From: Streptomyces atroolivaceus
GTDB taxonomy: Bacteria; Actinomycetota; Actinomycetes; Streptomycetales; Streptomycetaceae
Direction: 5' to 3'
Length of the DNA stretch: 64,000 nucleotides
Assembly: GCF_000717025.1 (NCBI RefSeq)
Contig: NZ_JNXG01000003.1
Location: 248,001 to 312,000, forward strand
Numbering within the stretch: the first letter of the stretch is position 1; each line of letters begins with the position of its first letter. Positions 60,758-64,000 of this stretch are shown here, one piece after another. The notes beneath the pieces are model-generated. The model had not been told where the DNA came from and ran no database searches. It saw only the letters and a program-made list of their open reading frames with translations. The translations under genes were made by a program, and so were the position numbers.

Positions 60758-61213
60758 ATGGCTGACGTCGAGTCCCTGGGCGGGAGTTCAACGACAGGCA
60801 GGAACGGGGAACGGTCCGGGCGGGGCAGGACCACCATCGCCGACGGCGTGGTGGCGACCATCGCCGGAATCGCCATCCGCGAGACCGACGGGGTGCATTC
60901 GGTGGGGCGGGGCGCGTCCAAGGCGATGGGCGCCGTCGCGGGACGCGTGGGCGGGTCCTCCGGTGGCGGACGCGGGGTGAAGGTGGAAGTGGGGGAGAGG
61001 CAGACCGCGGTCGATGTCGACATCGAAGTGGAGTACGGCATCCCGATCCATGAGCTGGCCGACCGGGTCAGGACTCATGTGACGGACGCGGTGGAGATGA
61101 TGACCGGGCTGGAGGTCGTCGAGATCAACATCAACGTCTTCGACGTCCACGTGCCGGGCGACGACGACGAGGACGAGGAGAGCCGAGGCCGGGCGTCCGC
61201 ACGCGTGCAGTGA
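60758..61213 (+). CDS. Asp23/Gls24 family envelope stress protein
   Basis: The product is 151 residues. The Asp23 core (about 25-125) reads 'TTIADGVVATIAGIAIRETD', 'GVHSVGRGASKAMGAVAGRV', 'VDVDIEVEYGIPIHELADRV' and 'VVEININVFDVHVPGD'. The family is linked to envelope or alkaline stress. The C-terminus is acidic then basic. Start ATG 60758 follows GAGGCAG. It is divergent from the acyl-CoA dehydrogenase. Confidence 0.9.
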   Translation: MADVESLGGSSTTGRNGERSGRGRTTIADGVVATIAGIAIRETDGVHSVGRGASKAMGAVAGRVGGSSGGGRGVKVEVGERQTAVDVDIEVEYGIPIHELADRVRTHVTDAVEMMTGLEVVEININVFDVHVPGDDDEDEESRGRASARVQ

Positions 61214-61276
61214 GCCACGCGCCCGGACGCCCGCCCAGGAGCCGGCGGAAGGGTCCGGCCTGCCGTCAGGGCCCCG

Positions 61277-61678
61277 CTACTGGGGCTTGAACGAGCGGAT
61301 CTGGTAGTTGCCCTGGAGGTTGCCGCCCTGTCCGGCGAGCGTGGAACCCACGCGCGAGTTGAAGTTGGTCTGCGTGTAGTACTGGACGCGGTGTTCGGTC
61401 TTGTTCCACACCGAGAGGACGTTCCTGCCCTCCCGGATGAACGAGCAGTTGTCGGCGGTGTTCCTCATCTCGCGAGCCGACCACTGACAGCGGGTCCCCT
61501 CACCGTTCCAGCCGTCGAAGGCGCAGAAGTAACCATGGGTGCAACGGGCGAACGCGGCGGCCGGGGCGGCGGCTTCGCTGACGGCCGGCCTGCCGGCGTC
61601 GGTGGCGGAGACGGGTCCCGTGCCCAGTCCGAAGGCCAGGACGACGGCGGTGGCGGCGAGGGCGGTGATGCGGTTCAC
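61277..61678 (-). CDS. Secreted peptidase-inhibitor I36-type protein
   Basis: The product is 133 residues. A Sec signal (VNRITALAATAVVLAFGLG ... SAT) is followed by a short linker and a small domain with four cysteines: 'CTHGYFCAFDGWNGEGTRCQ' and 'NTADNCSFIREGRNVLSVWN'. This fits the I36 (SMI) inhibitor/beta-gamma-crystallin-like family of Streptomyces. Start is GTG 61678 with AAAGG upstream. It acts outside the cell, probably against a metalloprotease. Confidence 0.8.
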   Translation of the reverse strand: MNRITALAATAVVLAFGLGTGPVSATDAGRPAVSEAAAPAAAFARCTHGYFCAFDGWNGEGTRCQWSAREMRNTADNCSFIREGRNVLSVWNKTEHRVQYYTQTNFNSRVGSTLAGQGGNLQGNYQIRSFKPQ

Positions 61679-61950
61679 GAGTGAGGCCTTTCGCTGTTCG
61701 GTATCCGGGCGGTGCCGGTGATCAACAGCAGCGTGGCACCCCGGTGACCTGCGCAGACAGCCCTGAAAGGGGGGCGCCCGAGGCCCTTCCGGCGCAGAGG
61801 CACGCGCCTGTGCGCACCGGCGTGAAGGTGGCGCCCGCAGCCGTGCCCGGCGCCGGGCCCACGGCGTTGTCAGTGGCGTGGTGCACCATCGGTCCGACGG
61901 ATGACGAGTGGCCGGGGGTCCTGTGGACCACCGGGCGGACGGGGGCACGC

Positions 61951-62292
61951 ATGTCCATCACGAACCTGCGCATGACGGAGTACGGGTTCCTGCGAGGGCT
62001 CTACCGGGACGGCTACTACCCCGGCCATGTCGTCGACCGGGGCAGAGCCGTGCTGGTCCGGCTCTGCGAACGCATCGAGGCGGAACGGCCGGCGGACCTC
62101 ACCGCGCTGTACGGGCTCACACACGCGGCGACCGAGGAGTTCAACGCCCTGCAGGCCGACTTCGAGGCTGCGGGGAGCGAGATCGAGACCGTCGCACGCG
62201 AGGAGATAGCCGAGGACTTCTGGGCCGTGGCCATGGCGTACGGCTTCACGGACGCGGACGTCGAGGAGCTCATCGCTCCCAGGGACTGGTAG
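61951..62292 (+). CDS. DUF5713-like small cytoplasmic protein
   Basis: The product is 113 residues, helical and acidic. The segments 'LRGLYRDGYYPGHVVDRGRA' and 'LTALYGLTHAATEEFNALQA' resemble DUF5713 proteins. No function is known. The start at 61951 was chosen because the conserved-looking part begins there; the frame is open far upstream but without sensible sequence. No strong ribosome site. Confidence 0.65.
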   Translation: MSITNLRMTEYGFLRGLYRDGYYPGHVVDRGRAVLVRLCERIEAERPADLTALYGLTHAATEEFNALQADFEAAGSEIETVAREEIAEDFWAVAMAYGFTDADVEELIAPRDW

Positions 62293-62335
62293 GCGGCGGC
62301 AGACGGACTCCGCGCCGTCCGGTCACGCCGTCCGG

Positions 62336-64000
62336 TCACGCCGTCACCGTGAGCCTGGCCGCCCTGGTGCGCTGCGAGGACGGTCCCGTCTCGATCGCGA
62401 ACTCGCCCGGTTCCACGGCCCATTCCCCGGCCTGCGTGAACGAGGCCAGGGCCGGCGCGTCCACCGGGAAGGTGACCTCGGTGCTCTCGCCGGGTGCCAG
62501 CTCCACCCGGACGAAGCCGCGCAGCTCGCGTACCCGGGGCCAGGAGGTACCGCCCAGCACCCGGCGCACGTAGAGCTGTACGGTCTCCCGCACCGGCCGG
62601 CCGCCGGTGTTGACGACGCCGACCGTGCAGCTCGTCGGTGCCGCTCCGTCGAACCGGTCCACCGCCACGGACGGCAGGGACAACCGGGGCGTGCCGTATG
62701 CGACCGTCGTGTAGGACAGCCCGTGGCCGAAGGGATGGCGAGGCGTGGCGGGCTGGTCGACGTAACCCCGGTAACCGTGGTCCTTGCCGTTGTAGAAGAC
62801 GGGCAGTTGGGCTGCCGAGCGGGGCACGGAGACCGGCAGCCGCCCCTGTGGTCCTGCCGCGCCGAACAGCACGTCCGCGACCGCCCTGCCGCCCCAGGGG
62901 CCGGGATACCAGGCGCTCAGCACCGCCGCCGCCTTGTCCGTGAGATCCGGCAGTGCGTGCGGCCGGCCCTGGACCAGCACGACGACCACCGGTGTCCCCG
63001 TCGCGGTGACTGCCTCCAGCAGGGCCGACTGTCCCTCCGGCAGGCCGAGTTCGGCCAGGTCGACGCCTTCGCCGCAGGTCATCTCCACCGGATTGCCGGA
63101 GGCGACGACGGCTGCCCCGTTGGCGTCGAAACGCGTGTCCGACTCGCGGGCGCTCGAACCACCGAGGACCAGCACCGCCACATCGGCGGCGGAGGCCAGC
63201 GCCACCGCCTCGGGCAGGTCCGGCCGGTCGCCGCCGATGAGGCCGCAGCCCCGGGCGTACGAGACCACGGTGCCGTCGGGCGCCGCGGCCCGGATGCCGG
63301 CGAGCACGCTGCCGCCCGTGCCGGGCCGTTGCGGCGCGGTGTAGTCGCCGAGCTGCTGCGGCACGGAATCGGCGTTCGGGCCGATGACCGCGACGGTCCC
63401 GACGCGGCGCCCGGCGAGCGGCAGCGTCACCCCGTCGTGTTCGAGAAGGGTGACGGACTCGCGGGCGAGACGCTCGCTCAGCTCCTCCATGCGCGCGGGG
63501 TCCGCACCCCGGGCCCCGGCGTACGGATGCTCGAAGAGGCCGAGGCGGAACTTCAGCGCCAGGACGCGTCCGACCGCCGTGTCCAGCGTGGACTCCTCGA
63601 CCAGCCCCCGCCCGACCGCCTCCGCCAGCCGCGGGTAGCAGTCGTCCCACAGGCTCAGGTCGGTCCCCGCCCGCAGCGCCAGCGCGCCCGCCGCCACCGG
63701 ATCACCCGCCATCCGCACCAGGCGGTCGACCGCGAGCCCGTCGGCCATCACCAGGCCGCCGAAGCCCCACTGTTCCCGCAGGATCCCGGTCAGCAGGTGG
63801 CGGTTCGCCGCACACGGGACGCCGTCGAACTCGTTGTACGCGGCCATGAGGCCCGCCGCTCCCGCCCGTACGCCCGCCAGCGCCGCCACGAGATGGATCT
63901 CGTGCAGTTCCCTCGCGCCCAGCTCGGTGGCCGCGCTGTTGCGGCCGCCGACCGTGGCGCCCTGTCCGGCGAAGTGCTTGAGCACGACTGCCGCGCGGTC
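62336..64000 (-). CDS. GH3 family glycoside hydrolase (beta-glucosidase type), 5' part missing
   Basis: The window shows 554 C-terminal codons; the start lies beyond 64000, and the frame is open to the edge (VVLKHFAGQGATVGGRNSAA). The GH3 nucleophile motif reads 'GGLVMADGLAVDRLVRM' with Asp in place of the more usual SDW context. The second domain (with 'AVLVLGGSSARESDTRFD') and the C-terminal fibronectin-like domain ('LRGFVRVELAPGESTEVTFP') are complete. The substrate is probably a beta-glucoside or xyloside. It ends with 'AARLTVTA'. Confidence 0.9.
   Translation of the reverse strand, partial: DRAAVVLKHFAGQGATVGGRNSAATELGARELHEIHLVAALAGVRAGAAGLMAAYNEFDGVPCAANRHLLTGILREQWGFGGLVMADGLAVDRLVRMAGDPVAAGALALRAGTDLSLWDDCYPRLAEAVGRGLVEESTLDTAVGRVLALKFRLGLFEHPYAGARGADPARMEELSERLARESVTLLEHDGVTLPLAGRRVGTVAVIGPNADSVPQQLGDYTAPQRPGTGGSVLAGIRAAAPDGTVVSYARGCGLIGGDRPDLPEAVALASAADVAVLVLGGSSARESDTRFDANGAAVVASGNPVEMTCGEGVDLAELGLPEGQSALLEAVTATGTPVVVVLVQGRPHALPDLTDKAAAVLSAWYPGPWGGRAVADVLFGAAGPQGRLPVSVPRSAAQLPVFYNGKDHGYRGYVDQPATPRHPFGHGLSYTTVAYGTPRLSLPSVAVDRFDGAAPTSCTVGVVNTGGRPVRETVQLYVRRVLGGTSWPRVRELRGFVRVELAPGESTEVTFPVDAPALASFTQAGEWAVEPGEFAIETGPSSQRTRAARLTVTA

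Noticed and set aside
1..64000. CRISPR arrays, rRNA genes, insertion sequences, prophage structural genes, riboswitches
   Set aside because: No spaced direct repeats, no rRNA sequence, no transposase, integrase, capsid or tail gene, and no recognisable riboswitch core was found on either strand.

Overview
The window is high-GC actinobacterial DNA that reads as a Streptomyces chromosome arm or core segment. Coding third positions are GC-rich and several starts are GTG or TTG. It carries AdpA with a TTA leucine codon, the CebR-CebEFG-BglC cellulose-sugar system, the desABCD desferrioxamine cluster, and a full Streptomyces-type gas vesicle operon. From memory, the order orn-adpA ... glmS ... des ... 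acdH-hmgL-accA-accD resembles the S. coelicolor region around SCO2776-SCO2798; this was not checked by alignment.

Layout. 1-6.2 kb: the 3' end of a histidine phosphatase, an HTH/TPR regulator, a small unknown, a spermidine-synthase-like protein, a secreted unknown, and an OmpR/histidine-kinase pair. 6.3-7.8 kb: a secreted CBM2-GH18 chitinase followed by two strong hairpins. 8.4-14.9 kb: cellobiose/cello-oligosaccharide ABC uptake (cebE, cebF, cebG), the intracellular beta-glucosidase bglC, and the LacI-type repressor cebR. Three TGGGAGCGCTCCCA-type operators sit before cebE, bglC and cebR.

14.9-30.7 kb looks accessory. It holds a TerD domain fused to a PD-(D/E)XK nuclease-like domain, a broken methyltransferase remnant, and the ten-gene gas vesicle operon gvpOAFGYZJLSK plus a tail gene. 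Next come a trypsin-like protease fused to an endonuclease I domain, a coiled-coil/4-TM membrane protein, a LysM protein without signal peptide, and a subtilase without signal peptide. The region ends at tRNA-His. The protease-nuclease fusion and its neighbours are the best candidates for an undescribed system.

30.9-36.4 kb is core: oligoribonuclease, AdpA, a universal stress protein, GlmS and a small conserved-looking gene. 36.5-46.6 kb is iron acquisition: desABCD behind one iron box, and desE-desF behind a second, with a divergent patatin-like protein between them. A vapBC toxin-antitoxin pair (46.7-47.4 kb) separates this from the leucine/isovalerate catabolic operon (3-methylcrotonyl-CoA carboxylase beta and alpha, HMG-CoA lyase, acyl-CoA dehydrogenase). 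A divergent TetR gene with twin 16-bp operators faces that operon.

54-64 kb: a MarR regulator facing a small membrane protein, a phosphatase-like protein, a cytochrome P450, a cation efflux protein, an acyl-CoA thioesterase and an acyl-CoA dehydrogenase. Then follow an Asp23-family protein, a secreted I36-type inhibitor, a DUF5713-like protein, and the 3' part of a GH3 glycosidase running off the end. No CRISPR array, rRNA, integrase or transposase was seen.
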